Source: Euglena gracilis (taxonomy: Eukaryota > Euglenida > Euglenophyceae > Euglenales). From it: DNA of 64,000 nt. A program made the translations under genes and the position numbers. The notes under the pieces are model-generated. The model had not been told where the DNA came from and did no database searches. It worked only from the letters and a program-made list of their open reading frames with translations. Positions 54,401 through 63,754 of this stretch are shown here, piece by piece (position 1 is the first letter of the stretch; the number at the start of each line of letters is the position of its first letter). The stretch spans positions 25,520,938 through 25,584,937 of the forward strand of contig CP154957.1 of the NCBI GenBank assembly GCA_039621445.1. Reading direction: 5' to 3'.

Positions 54401-55188
54401 GTCCCCCCCCTTATTGTCCCTGAGCCCCGGCCAACGGGGGGTTTTTTTGGCCCGGCCAATGAAATTCCTTTGGTACCCCCTTATTGTCCCCCCCCCTTAT
54501 TGTCCGGTCGGGCCTCCCGGGGGCAGGTCGGTGGGAGGTACAACAGGTACCATGCCCCCCCCATATAAGACCCCCCCCTGGCCGGCCGAAGGCCGGCCCT
54601 TTGGCCGGGACTGACCCCCCCATATAAACCCCCCCCCCCCCATGTAAGCCCCCCCCCTGGGATTTTGGCTCCCGAGGGGGGGTCTTATGTGGGGGGGGCA
54701 TGGTACTGGGGGCAGACAATTGCTTAAGCACTGACCAACCCCCCCCTGGGGGGGGTGGGTGACTGGTTTTTTTCAGAGTGGCTGACTGGTTTTTGGCCCG
54801 GCCCCCCCCCCCCCCCGGGGGTCGGCCAGGAGTGGGCAAAAGTGGCTTGAGTGACCCCGGCGCCAAAGGCGCCGGAAAAATTTTTTGGGCCTAAAATGGC
54901 CTAAAGTGACTGGAAAGTGGCCGTTTTTCTGAGTGGCCGACCCCCCGGGGGGGGGGGGGTAGTGACTGGCTGGTTTTTTGAAAATGAGTGACTGACTGGT
55001 TTTTAAAAAAGTGGAGTGACCCCCCCTCCCCCCCCCCCCCCGCGGGTCGGTAAGCAATTGTATGACTGGGGGGGGGGGTTGTACCCCAGTACGTACCCCC
55101 CCAGGACCCCCCAAGACCCAGACCGGGACCCCCTGTGTTCACAACCCCGAATTACAGGGCAGGCGCCGGGCCTCTGAACACGGTTACA
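54401..55188. other. CCCCTTATTGTCC and GAGTGACTGACTGG repeats, no gene
   Basis: TACCCCC...TTATTGTCC pieces at 54,393-54,530 match the TA-flanked insertion at 55664. AAGTGGAGTGACCCC and GAGTGACTGACTGGTTTT blocks at 54,760-55,030 match 36,240-36,530. Coding frames are set by C- and G-runs. Confidence 0.5.
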
Positions 55189-56058
55189 GAGACGCCGGGT
55201 TCAGGACAGAACCGGCGTTCACCCCCTTCGGGCCAGGGAACACTTAGAAATACGTTCACTAGCGTTCCCCTTTAGGCCCAGGGGGGAACAGCCAAAATTT
55301 CCCAAAATTAATTCCCAAAAAAACCCAGGGGGTTCAAACATAAAATCTCTCCACCCAAACTCTGAAAAAGCCATGGGGGTTCTAACCCTATTCCCCAACC
55401 GCATTTCTGAAACCCAGCGGGGTCCAGCCAAGATTTCCCAACCGTGGTACAATGAAAAAACCCAGGGGGGGGCAGCCAAAATTTCCCAACCGTAATTCTA
55501 GGACAAAACCCAGGGGTGGCCAGTCAACATTTAACCGTATTTCTGAAATAACCCAGGGCGGGTCCAGCCAAAAGTTCCCTGCCGTATGTCTGAAAAAACC
55601 CAGTGGGGTCCAGCCAAAATTTCCGCAATGTGTTTCCTTGCCGGCAATATGGTTTGCCCTGTACCCCCCCCTTATTGTCCCCCCCCCCTATTGTCCGGTC
55701 GGGCCTCCCGGGGGGAGGTCGGTGGGACAATAAGGGGGGGGGTAATCAGTGTAGCTGTGGCAACCTGTATGCCCAGCAATCCTCCCCCCACCTCAGAAAC
55801 AGCAAAACGCTTGCCGCCACATCCATGATATTTTGCACTCAGCAATTGTGTCTCTTATCCCCATCAGCCAAAGGAGATTTTCATTTCTGGGGTCACATTG
55901 GCACACTTTTTTGCACAAAATACAGTCCCAAACCGGACGCCGGGTTTTGGACAGAACCAGCGTTCCTAACGCCGGGTTTTAGGACAGAACCGGCGTCCGG
56001 AAACCCGTGGGGGGGACGCCGGTTCTGTCCTGAACCCGGCGTCTCAAACGCCGGTTTA
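55189..56058. mobile_element. GACGCCGG family element, copy 2
   Basis: Same boundaries and interior as copy 1 (48861-49740), with a 79-bp insertion at 55664-55742. Its right end (GTCCTGAACCCGGCGTCTCA) runs directly into the tandem-unit part of copy 3, which suggests recombination between copies. Confidence 0.7.
55664..55742. mobile_element. 79-bp miniature element with TA target duplication
   Basis: Inverted ends CCCCCCCCTTATTGTCC and GGACAATAAGGGGGGGGG enclose CGGTCGGGCCTCCCGGGGGG. TA lies on both sides. The empty site is seen in copy 1 of the host repeat (GCCCTGTAATCAGTG at about 49,425). TA duplication is typical of Tc1/mariner-type movement. Confidence 0.8.
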
Positions 56059-56300
56059 ATTCCGAAAAAAGCCCGGGGGTTCAAACATAAAATCTCCCCA
56101 CCCAAACTCTGAAAAAGCCATGGGGGTTCCAGCCCTATTCCCCAACCGCATTTCTGAAAAAATACCCAGCGGGCAGGCATTATTTTTTTTAAGGCGAAAT
56201 TTCTCAAATTTTTTAAGGCCTTTTTTCAGGTTTTTTAAGGTTGTTTGAGGATTTTGAAAATTTTTTAAGGTTTTTTAAGGCATTTTTTCCCTCAGGTAAA

Positions 56301-56393
56301 ATGTCAGACCCTGAAGATGGCCCGATGGCTTCAGACTCCTCTGTGGCTTTGGAACGCCCAAGGAAGAAGCCTAGGGCGAAGCATGGGGATCAG
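56301..56393 (+). CDS. N-terminal exon fragment in the hAT-like element
   Basis: From ATG (after CTCAGGTAAA) the frame reads MSDPEDGPMASDSSVAL then ERPRKKPRAKHGD. An acidic start and a basic nuclear-localisation-like cluster (RPRKKPRAK) are usual at the N-terminus of hAT transposases before their BED finger. The frame is cut at 56,393 by sequence starting CAGGGCGGTCC, the end of another hAT-like family. It is probably a broken transposase start; no BED finger is seen. Confidence 0.4.
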
Positions 56394-56625
56394 GGCGGTC
56401 CATGAGGGACAGTTATTGTCAACAGGCAAATGTCCTGAATAGGGTCCGAAATTGAAAGTAATTGCAATGAAAGAAAATGGATGGTTTCGAGGTTGACCCA
56501 CTCGACTCGGTATCCCATGCAACAAGGGGTTGAGCAATGTGTATGGCGGCACACTGCCAGGGCGGTCCATAAGGGACGGGTTTTTTTTTTTAGTTAAGGA
56601 CCGCCCCTTAAGGACCGCCCCCCCC
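56394..56625. mobile_element. CAGGGCGGTCC-family insertion, right end unclear
   Basis: It begins CAGGGCGGTCCATGAGGGAC, has a second CAGGGCGGTCCATAAGGGAC at 56564, and carries inverted TTAAGGACCGCCCC at 56,596-56,625. It is related to 17560-17878. I could not find a clean right end or target duplication, so limits are approximate. Confidence 0.45.
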
Positions 56626-57200
56626 CCCAGGGCAGTTTTGGACCCGAAGAAATTTTCCTGGCGTCACTTTTTGATGACCAAAAAAAAATGACTTTAGAAC
56701 TTTTTCCTCAAAAAAGGGCCATTTCGCAAGGAAAACTCCCTCAAACCCCCGTTTTTCACACCTTCCAAATAATCAACATTTTCTCAAAGTTTTGATTTTG
56801 AGAGGTTTTTGAAGCAAAAAAATGCTATTAAAAACGTGTTCAGCCCGCCAAATGCCTGCCCTGAAATTCGTGGTCATGAACACGTTTTCAATGAGGGCAT
56901 TTGTGGCAATGACACGTTTTCCATTAAGGCATCTGTGTTCAGGCACGTTTTCCATTAAGGCATTTGTGGCAATGACACGTTTTCCATTAAGGCATCTGTG
57001 TTCAGGCACGTTTTCCATTAGGGCATCTGTGGCAACCCCCAGCAAGAAACAAAAAATCGCTGTCATGAAAAATCGGCGTGCGGTTGAGAGGCCGGGTGGT
57101 CCTCAACAGGTGAGGCGGGTCGGGGGCACTCTACAACACGAGAAGACGACAACAAGAAGGCTAGGTTGCCTTGGAGCACAACGACAGGGAGTGGCGGACA

Positions 57201-57368
57201 TCACGGCACACGACACGCTTTACACAAAAAAGAGCCATACTTTGGTGGCCGCCGCAAATCTTTGCAATGAAAATGATATGCCAAACCGCAGGCGTCACAG
57301 ACAACTTTGTTCAGCTCCACACAATTTGGATTTTTGGGAATGGCAACACCACAAAAACCACATTTCTC
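57201..57368 (-). CDS. PHD zinc-finger exon inside Helentron-like element A2
   Basis: A 168-bp exon after acceptor CTATAAAACAG reads EKCGFCGVAIPKNPNC, VVCDACGLAYHFHCKDL and PKYGSFLCKACRVP before TGA. All eight zinc ligands of a C4HC3 PHD finger are present. Compared with copy A1 there is a Gln/Lys difference after HFHC, while every ligand is kept. A 36-nt intron (GTGCCTCGTG to AACAG) would join it in phase 0 to DQPP of the upstream exon. Confidence 0.7.
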   Translation of the reverse strand, partial: EKCGFCGVAIPKNPNCVELNKVVCDACGLAYHFHCKDLRRPPKYGSFLCKACRVP

Positions 57369-57404
57369 CTGTTTTATAGGCAGTCAGGACACAGCACGAG
57401 GCAC

Positions 57405-58207
57405 AGGGGGTTGGTCAGGGGAGGGAACGGAGCTGCTGACCGCAGGAGCGGAACGTTGCTCGGCGGTGGGAAAGACAGACGGAACATCGGTCAGGTCCTG
57501 ATTTTCGACCGAGTGTTCCTCGCTTGGTGGGGCGCAAAAATTTGCGCCTCATAAGGGTTGGACCAGTTCACCCCCTTCAGCAACTGGTCCAACTCTTCAG
57601 GCTGCAACACGTCAGCTGGAGGCCGAACCACCGTTGACACTGCCTTCCGCGCGCGTTCGCACTCCAGGGAACGCGAAAACATCTCGTTGAAGTGGGGGAA
57701 TTGGCGCTCTGAGGAAGGCAACATTACTCCCTCGGTCGTTGTTTTGCGGAATGCCCGAGCGACGGCATTCGCGTATGTATGAAAAGAGGTTGCCAAACGA
57801 TTCCCTGAAACGAACAAAGTTCCCGACTGCTGCTCACGTTGAGCCACATATTGTTCGATGACGCTCGCCTCATCGAACAACAGGCTGGGGTCCAGCTCCC
57901 ATCCCGTCCAGGCAACAAAGAAAGCATCCAGCTCAGGATAAGAGGCTTGCCGATGTTGACACAGTTTGGCGAACTCCAAACAGTTGGCAACAGCAGCAAG
58001 CTCTGCACCTACGGAGCCGGACTTTTTCTTTGTGTTGCCCTATGCCATCAAGGTGCCATGAAGGGGGTCAACCTTCGGCTTCTTGGCATCTTGCTGGTAT
58101 ACCGCAAGAGCAGCCAGGAACAGTTCCGTCCTAGGGGGAGGTGGCAAAAGACCATTCACAAAGTTTGCCGTGCGTTTAGCCATATTGGCAGGGCTGCGGA
58201 AAAAAGA
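57405..58207 (-). pseudogene. 5' exon of the element-borne PHD gene, copy 2 (stop and frameshift)
   Basis: The minus strand reads KRTANFVNGLLPPPPRTEL, DAKKPKVDPLHGTLMA, a TAG stop (CAG in copy 1), then GSVGAELAAVANCLEF, YPELDAFFVAWTGWELDPSL, RLATSFHTYANAVARAF and EELDQLLKGVNWSNPYEAQ. Near 57,537 a one-base change moves the frame to PPSEEHSVENQDLTDVPS and on to PSPDQPP, which precedes the PHD exon. Function unknown; the N-terminal 230 residues match no family I know. Two independent lesions show this copy is not functional. Confidence 0.6.
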
Positions 58208-58490
58208 AAAAAAAGAAAGAAAAAGGGGGGGGGGTGGCACGTTTTCAATGCGGGCATTTGTGGCAATGACACGTTCCATTAAGGCATCTGTGTTCAGGCA
58301 CGTTTTCCATTAAGGCATTTGTGGCAATGACACGTTTTCCATTAAGGCATCTGTGTTCAGGCACGTTTTCCATTAGGGCGCCGTTTTTTTGGGTCCGAAT
58401 TTCACATTTTCGCGTTTTTGACCCCTTGCGTGAATCATGACCACAAATTTCAGGGCAGGCATTTGGCGGGCTCCGAACACGTTTTTAAAC

Positions 58491-58609
58491 AAATTGTGGC
58501 TGAGCCCAGATTTCAGCCTGAAAACGTGCTCAGGGGGCCCCCTTCGGGGGCCCCCTGGCTGAACATGTTTTCAGGCTGAAATCTGAAATCTGGGCTCAGC
58601 CACAATTTG
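58491..58609. repeat. terminal hairpin of element A2
   Basis: Arms from AAATTGTGGCTGAGCCCAG pair with the complement around GGGGGCCCCCTTCGGGGGCC. One arm has an extra ATCTGAA unit compared with copy 1. Confidence 0.75.
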
Positions 58610-58921
58610 TGTGTAGAAAATCCAAAAAAATCGACAGAGAAAAAATGTCGGTAAAATTTGATTGTGCCAAAATTTGGTCCACTTTTTTGACCTTCGTTAT
58701 TTTCCACCCCCCTCCTAAAACTACCAAATATAACCCTGAAACCTTTGAGATTTTTCTGTGAAAAAAAGTTGGGTTTCAAATCAAAAAAATAAAAAATCAC
58801 CAATGGCAAGTGTGGGAAACTGCTCCAGCGTAGTAAATTGCCCCAAATCGGGATTTTTTTGTTGTTCATGCAACTTTTGCTACAATTGCACTTTTGAGCA
58901 ATTTGGGTGACTCATCTAAGA

Positions 58922-59152
58922 ATGTCTCAAGTAATTCAAATCAAGAAAGATGTGGTTGCAAGTTTTGCTTTTTCTGGCCCTGTGTCACAGCCTCTGGTGA
59001 ACCGAGGCCAACCGAACTATGCCAGAAACCTTGGCAAACAATCCGGGTTTCATATTGTTCACAACCGCTTCTGCATTGACTGGCTTTATGTCTGCCATTA
59101 TTTGTTTGGTGCAAGAAAAATTTTCTCAGGGAGAATTTTTAAGGTTTTTTAA
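58922..59152 (+). CDS. ORF in the hAT-like element, unknown function
   Basis: From ATG the frame reads MSQVIQIKKDVVASFAF, NRGQPNYARNLGKQSGFHIV and RFCIDWLYVCHYLFGARKIF, then runs into the TTTTTTAAGG repeat and stops. It lies just inside the right end of the 3.2-kb hAT-like element and could be the last exon of its former gene. A second plus frame (GFILFTTASALTGFMSAIICL) overlaps. No transposase motif recognised. Confidence 0.4.
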   Translation: MSQVIQIKKDVVASFAFSGPVSQPLVNRGQPNYARNLGKQSGFHIVHNRFCIDWLYVCHYLFGARKIFSGRIFKVF

Positions 59153-59261
59153 GGTCATCACAGGGAAGAAAAACTTCCCCGGGGTGATTTTTAAAGGTTT
59201 TTTAAGGCATTTTGGCAAAAAAAATTTAAGGTTTTTAAGGTTTTTTAAGGTTTTTTCAGGC

Positions 59262-59262
59262 G

Positions 59263-59346
<84 letters not shown>
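59262..59346. repeat. poly-T tract of about 80 nt
   Basis: An almost pure T run near the right end of the 3.2-kb hAT-like element. Its exact length is doubtful because such tracts assemble poorly. Confidence 0.9.
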
Positions 59347-59412
59347 CTTTTTAAATAATTATGCCTGGAAGGCATTATTCCCTATAATTATTTAATAATG
59401 CCTGCCAGCGGG

Positions 59413-60561
59413 GTCCAGCCAAAATTTCCCAACTGTGATACAATGAAAAAAACCCAGGGGGGGGTCCAGCCAAAATTTCCCAACCGTAATTCTAAGAAAA
59501 AAACCCAGGGGTGGGCAGTCAACATTTAACCGTATTTCTGAAATAACCCAGGGCGGGTCCAGCCAAAATTTCCCTGTCGTATGTCTGGAAAAACCCAGGG
59601 AGTTTTACCCAAAATTTCCCAACCGTACTTCTGAAAAATCCCAGTGGGGTCCAGCCAAAATTTTTGCAATGTGTTTCCTTGCCGGCAATATGTTTTGCCC
59701 TGTAAAAAATTGCTGCAGCTGTGGCAACCTGTATGCCAAGCAGTCCTCCCCTCACCTCAGAAACAGCAAAACGCTTGCCGCCACATCTATGATATTTTGC
59801 ACTCAGCAATTGTGCCTCTTATCCCCCTTCAGCCAAGGAGATTTTCGTTTCTGGGGTCACATTGGCACACTTTTTTGCACAAAACACAGTCCCAAACTGG
59901 ATGCCGGGTTTTGGACAGAACCGGCGTTCCTAACGCCGGGTTTTAGGACAGAACCGGCGTCCGGAAACCCGTGGGGGGGGGACGCCCAGGGTTGGATGGG
60001 AAGCCTTTCGGTATTGAGGTAGGTGGTGGGGGGGGGTCGACCACCCCCCCCCCTGGGGGGGTAAGGTGGTAGGGGGGGGGTCCGGACCACCCCCACCCCC
60101 AGATGTTGGGAGGGGGGGGGTCCGGACCCCCACCCCCCCTTGACAGGTGCCAAAAATAGTCGAAAATTTTCTTCCGGCGCTGTGCGCCGGAAAATGAGCA
60201 AAAAACAAACAAACACCCCTTTTGCTGACTTTTGGACATATTGCCCATTTTTTGATGTGTTGGTGTTTTCCCCCCAAAAAATGTTCAAAAAATTTCAAAA
60301 AATGAGCATTTTTGGATCGATTTTCAAAGAAAAATCAGGGATTTTGACCGTTTTCGACCCGATTTCTGGCCCTTTGCCCGTCCATGAAATCGAAAAATTT
60401 TCGGCCCCCCCTCAGTTTCGAGGTAGGAGGGGGGGGGAGTCCGACCCACCCCCCCCCCCCCCGCGTCGGGAGGGGGGGGTCCCACCCCCCCCCCCCCCCC
60501 TCAAGGCTTCCCATCCAACCCTAGGGACGCCGGTTCTGTCCTGAACCCGGCGTCTCAAACG
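59413..60561. mobile_element. GACGCCGG family element, copy 3 (right part)
   Basis: It continues the repeat interrupted at 56173 (CCAGCGGG then GTCCAGCC), with the same tandem units and unique right half, and ends with the inverted GTCCTGAACCCGGCGTCTCA. It contains the 537-bp hAT-like insertion at 59987-60523. Confidence 0.7.
59987..60523. mobile_element. hAT-like element, TIR CAGGGTTGGATGGGAAGCC
   Basis: Ends CAGGGTTGGATGGGAAGCC and GGCTTCCCATCCAACCCTA are inverted repeats and are flanked by an exact 8-bp duplication GGGACGCC (59979-59986, 60524-60531). The empty site GGGGACGCCGGTTCTGTCC is seen in copies 1 and 2 of the host repeat. The interior has mirrored C/G-run blocks and an AT-rich core also found near 13,910-14,130. 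No gene. Confidence 0.9.
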
Positions 60562-60566
60562 CCGGT

Positions 60567-60633
60567 TTAAACGTTTCACAGTGCGAAAACGCGAAAACTG
60601 CCGAAGGCTCCCCCCGTTTTTGCACTGTGAAAC
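60567..60633. repeat. small foldback GTTTCACAGTGCGAAAACG
   Basis: GTTTCACAGTGCGAAAACG and CGTTTTTGCACTGTGAAAC pair across 67 bp. The sequence next to it (TTTGAACCCTGGTTCCGCTT) recurs near 19,145 after the same CACTGTGAAAC, so both are pieces of one repeat. Confidence 0.6.
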
Positions 60634-60893
60634 ATGTTTGAACCCTGGTTCCGCTTACAAAGGGCGTTTCGCTCCAAATACTGTGTGGCTGGACTGTTTT
60701 TGACTCAGGCATTTTTGGGCCATTTCGGGTTCAAGAAATCGAACAAAGGAAACCAGGGATCCCCATGAGACCCTCTATCGCCCTGAAAAGGCCCTCGGAT
60801 TGACCGGCCAACTATCAATAATATGACAAGAATTTCAGGAGTTAGACGCAGATTTCTGGTGGTCGCTTGTGACCAGTCATCAGCGACTGTAAC

Positions 60894-62545
60894 TGGGGTT
60901 GTGCCTGAAAAATAAATGGAATTTTTTATTGAAAATTTTCAATTGAAAAATTGAAAAATATATTTTTTATTTTCAAACTTGAAAAATATCATTTCTTTTT
61001 ACACACATGTTGGCAGCTGACAGAAGGGGCTGCCACAAGAAAAGTCAAGTTTAGGAACATTTTCTTCCGCAAAAGGATGCCGTGACGTGTGAGAATATCG
61101 GTGCAAATGATTAACACTTCAGTCCCTTGTGCCATCCAACACCAGTGCAAACCACGAAGGGGGTGTTCCCCCCCGTGTCCAGGCACCTACGGCCGACCAG
61201 GGCCGACCAGGGCTGTCTATGATTTTCAGGACCGTAGGTGGGGGTTCCGACCAGGGCCGACCAGGGCCTACTTGCATGTGGTTGGCCGACCGAAGGGGAA
61301 TGGATGAAGGAATTTGGCAGCTTTCCCTCTGGAACAAGCACCTCTGATGATGCTGGGCGATGCAGGGCGATGCTGGGCGATGCTGGGTGATGCTGGATTT
61401 TTGGAGACCAGAGGTGGGGTTCCGATGCTGGGCGATGCTGGGCAATGCTGGGTGATGCTGGTATTTTTTTTGTATATTTTGAAGAACTAAACCCATTTTT
61501 GGATAATTTTCCCACAAATCTCCAGTTTTACACCCATTTTGGCTATTATGGATCAGTTTTTGCTAATTTGGGGCTATTTGTCACTGATTTGGCAAATATT
61601 GGGCTAATTTGGGTCAATATGAACATTTTTTATGGCATTTTGGCCATTTTGCGCCGTTTTGGTAATTTTGTGTCATTTTTCACAATCTTTTGTGGATTTT
61701 GTTGGTGTTTTTGGGCAATTTTTGGTTATTTCAAGCCATTTTAGGTCATTTTGGTTGCTTTTGTGGAGCCAATGGTGGCCTTATGGGGCACTTCCTTTTG
61801 ATCTTGGCGAGACAATTCAGAAAATCATTGCATCCCTTCACATTTTTTCTGTGACGGATACCCCCACCTATGGCCGACTATTTGCCGACCAGGGCCGACC
61901 AGGGCCGACCAGGGCCGACCAGAGCACCAAAATGGGAAGTGACCATAGGTGCCTGCCCGCATCCCCCCCCCCCCCCGTAATTTTGACCCGTTTTTGACCC
62001 ACATTTTTTTTTTTTTTCCGTTTTTTTTTTTTTTTCCTACACAAATTTGAAGTGAACAAGTACGGCCAGGTGCACGGGGTGTACCTGGCCGTACTACCCC
62101 TGCAGTACGGGTGCACCAACCCCTGTTCACTTCCGAAGTTAACCGAACAAGGGGGGGAGGGGGGTTCCGGGTTTTTTCCCCCATCAGCCCTGCTAACAGA
62201 ACCCCCGGGGTGTCTACAGGATTTACGTGGCCACGGGTCTTTGTTGGTGTATCATTTCATTGGAGTCTAGAAGCAAATCACAATTTTGAACTGAAATTCA
62301 GCCCACACAAAGGCACTTTAGAAGCCTTACAACCTCCACCCCTAGGGTTGGTCAAATTCATTTCCCAAATGCATGCGTTGACACTGGGATTTCCTTTACG
62401 GCTCAAGAACAGGCAACAAGGATCACCTTCCCAATTTGGGAACAGCTCCGTCATATTTTTCAAAATTTCAATTTTTTGAAATTTTTCAAGAAAATTTTCA
62501 ATTGAATTGAAAAATATTTTATTTTTCAGTCCAGGCACAACCCTA
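60894..62545. mobile_element. 1.65-kb hAT-like element, TIR TRGGGTTGTGCCTG
   Basis: Ends TGGGGTTGTGCCTG and CAGGCACAACCCTA are inverted, each followed inward by an AT-rich AAAAATAAA...GAAAATTTTCAATTGA arm. An exact 8-bp duplication ACTGTAAC flanks it (60886-60893, 62546-62553). The interior carries GACCAGGGCC and GATGCTGGGC satellites and short open frames but no transposase. Confidence 0.85.
61185..61455. repeat. GGCCGACCAGG and GATGCTGGGC satellites
   Basis: Two modules have the same build. A tandem array (GGCCGACCAGG or GCGATGCTGG) is interrupted by a spacer containing AGGTGGGG(G)TTCCGA, then continues. A third (GGGCCGACCA, 61,885-61,922) lies 0.5 kb downstream beside CCCACCTATGGCCGAC. 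Confidence 0.65.
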
Positions 62546-62553
62546 ACTGTAAC

Positions 62554-63687
62554 ACCTGTCTGATAATTGTCACAACTCCCTTCCTCTTAGCCAAAAATCT
62601 GGAAATTCATGGTTGATATTCCCCCTTTAAAAGTTAAAGCTTTTCTTTTTGAGGAAGGGGTGAAGGAGGAAGAAAAACAGAATTTTAACCTCAAATTTGT
62701 TCGCAATTTTAACTCAAAACTGTCCTCCCTGGGCGCAGGGGGGAGGTGTCATGGGGGGAGCATGGAAGTTTTGACGGTCACACGTGACCCGCGTGGCCTC
62801 TCGTATGCCACATCATGTATGACCTATTTTTATTTTTTTTGCCCCCCCCCCCCTCAAAGTGGCCAAAGATTTTTGCCAAATTTTGGATACCCCCCCCCCC
62901 TCAAAGTGGCCGCTTTCCTTCGGCACCAAAGGCGCTGAAGGCCAAAATTTGACCCCCCCCCCCAAAGTGTTTCCCCGCCCAGAGTGGCCATTTTGAGGTC
63001 CCACGGCGCCAGAAGGGTGGCCACTTTGAGGGGGGGTGAGTGTATCCAATTTGGAGTTGGTCACACATTCCCATTTTTGGTGGCAGTTGTCATTTTTAGC
63101 TCCTACCAGGATCCGTTGAAAAATGCATCCAAATTGGGGGAAATTGTGGGGTGCTCTGGGTGCCACAAATTCTTGATCCTCGAGTGGGATCTGCCAAGAG
63201 GCTTCATGGGTCAGCCTTACTGATCAATGTGCCGCTAGGCGAATGCCTTCGACGTATCCTTGTTCTCACAGTTAACACCACGGTCACCTGGTCTCCTCCG
63301 ATACACATTTGATGCTGTTTTTTAGACAAATTTTGGCCATTCTGTTGACTTTCAATTTGGAGCTGCGCACATGACACGGTGCATTTTTCTCTGGATTTTT
63401 CCCTTCAATGTGTCTTCCCCATTTCTTGTGAGGCTGGAGGACGGAATTTTAAGAGAATTGTTGATGTTCCTTGCCACACCTGGGAACAGTGAGTTCGCTC
63501 CCCCCCCCCCTTAGTGCCCCCCCCATTGTTCCCATGGACCCAGGAACAGTAAGGGTTGGGCTTGGTAAATTGATCCTTTTTTTTGATGTCATAAAATTTC
63601 TCTTGACGAAGATGATCTCTTAATTTTCACTGGATGCCATTCTCTTCTCTTTCTTTCTCTTCTCTTCCACTACTACTTCTCATTCAG
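62554..63687. other. repeat relics, no firm gene
   Basis: 62,745-62,835 matches 45,930-46,010 inverted. CCCTCAAAGTGGCC blocks at 62,845-63,030 match 43,785-44,240 inverted. The rest is unique with a pyrimidine-rich tract at 63,640-63,685 that leads into the next exon candidate. Confidence 0.45.
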
Positions 63688-63754
63688 AACTCATGCTGAA
63701 GCAACACATATTCAGAAATTGTCACGAGATGAACCAATGCCTGGAGTCTTTGGA
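63688..63754 (+). CDS. candidate exon at the window end
   Basis: A very strong polypyrimidine tract and acceptor (CTACTTCTCATTCAG) precede a frame reading LMLKQHIFRNCHEMNQCLES then LDM, with a donor GTCAGT at about 63755. A second frame (THAEATHIQKLSRDEPMPG) is also open. The acceptor is convincing; the frame is not settled and no family is recognised. Confidence 0.35.

Larger units (their letters stand above)
56828..58619. mobile_element. Helentron-like element, family A copy 2
   Basis: Same architecture as 31530-33100. Left segment TTAAAAACGTGTTCAGCCCG is inverted at 58,433-58,487. Tandem units with TTTTCCATTAAGGCAT(C)TGTG occur at both ends. A terminal hairpin (58491-58609) and GTGTGTAGAAA follow. 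This copy retains about 400 bp of cargo gene lost from copy 1, and lacks the 238-bp insertion of copy 1. Confidence 0.65.
56174..59404 (+). mobile_element. 3.2-kb hAT-like element with nested insertions
   Basis: Ends CAGGCATTATTTTTTTTAAG and TATTTAATAATGCCTG are inverted and flanked by an exact 8-bp duplication CCAGCGGG (56166-56173, 59405-59412). Subterminal TTTTTTAAGG units occur at both ends (56,190-56,290 and 59,135-59,250). Inside are an ATG-led exon at 56301, a CAGGGCGGTCC-type insertion, the whole Helentron-like copy A2 and a further ORF at 58922. It sits in copy 3 of the GACGCCGG repeat, whose sequence resumes unbroken on the other side. No DDE or dimerisation motif of a hAT transposase is visible. 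Confidence 0.8.
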
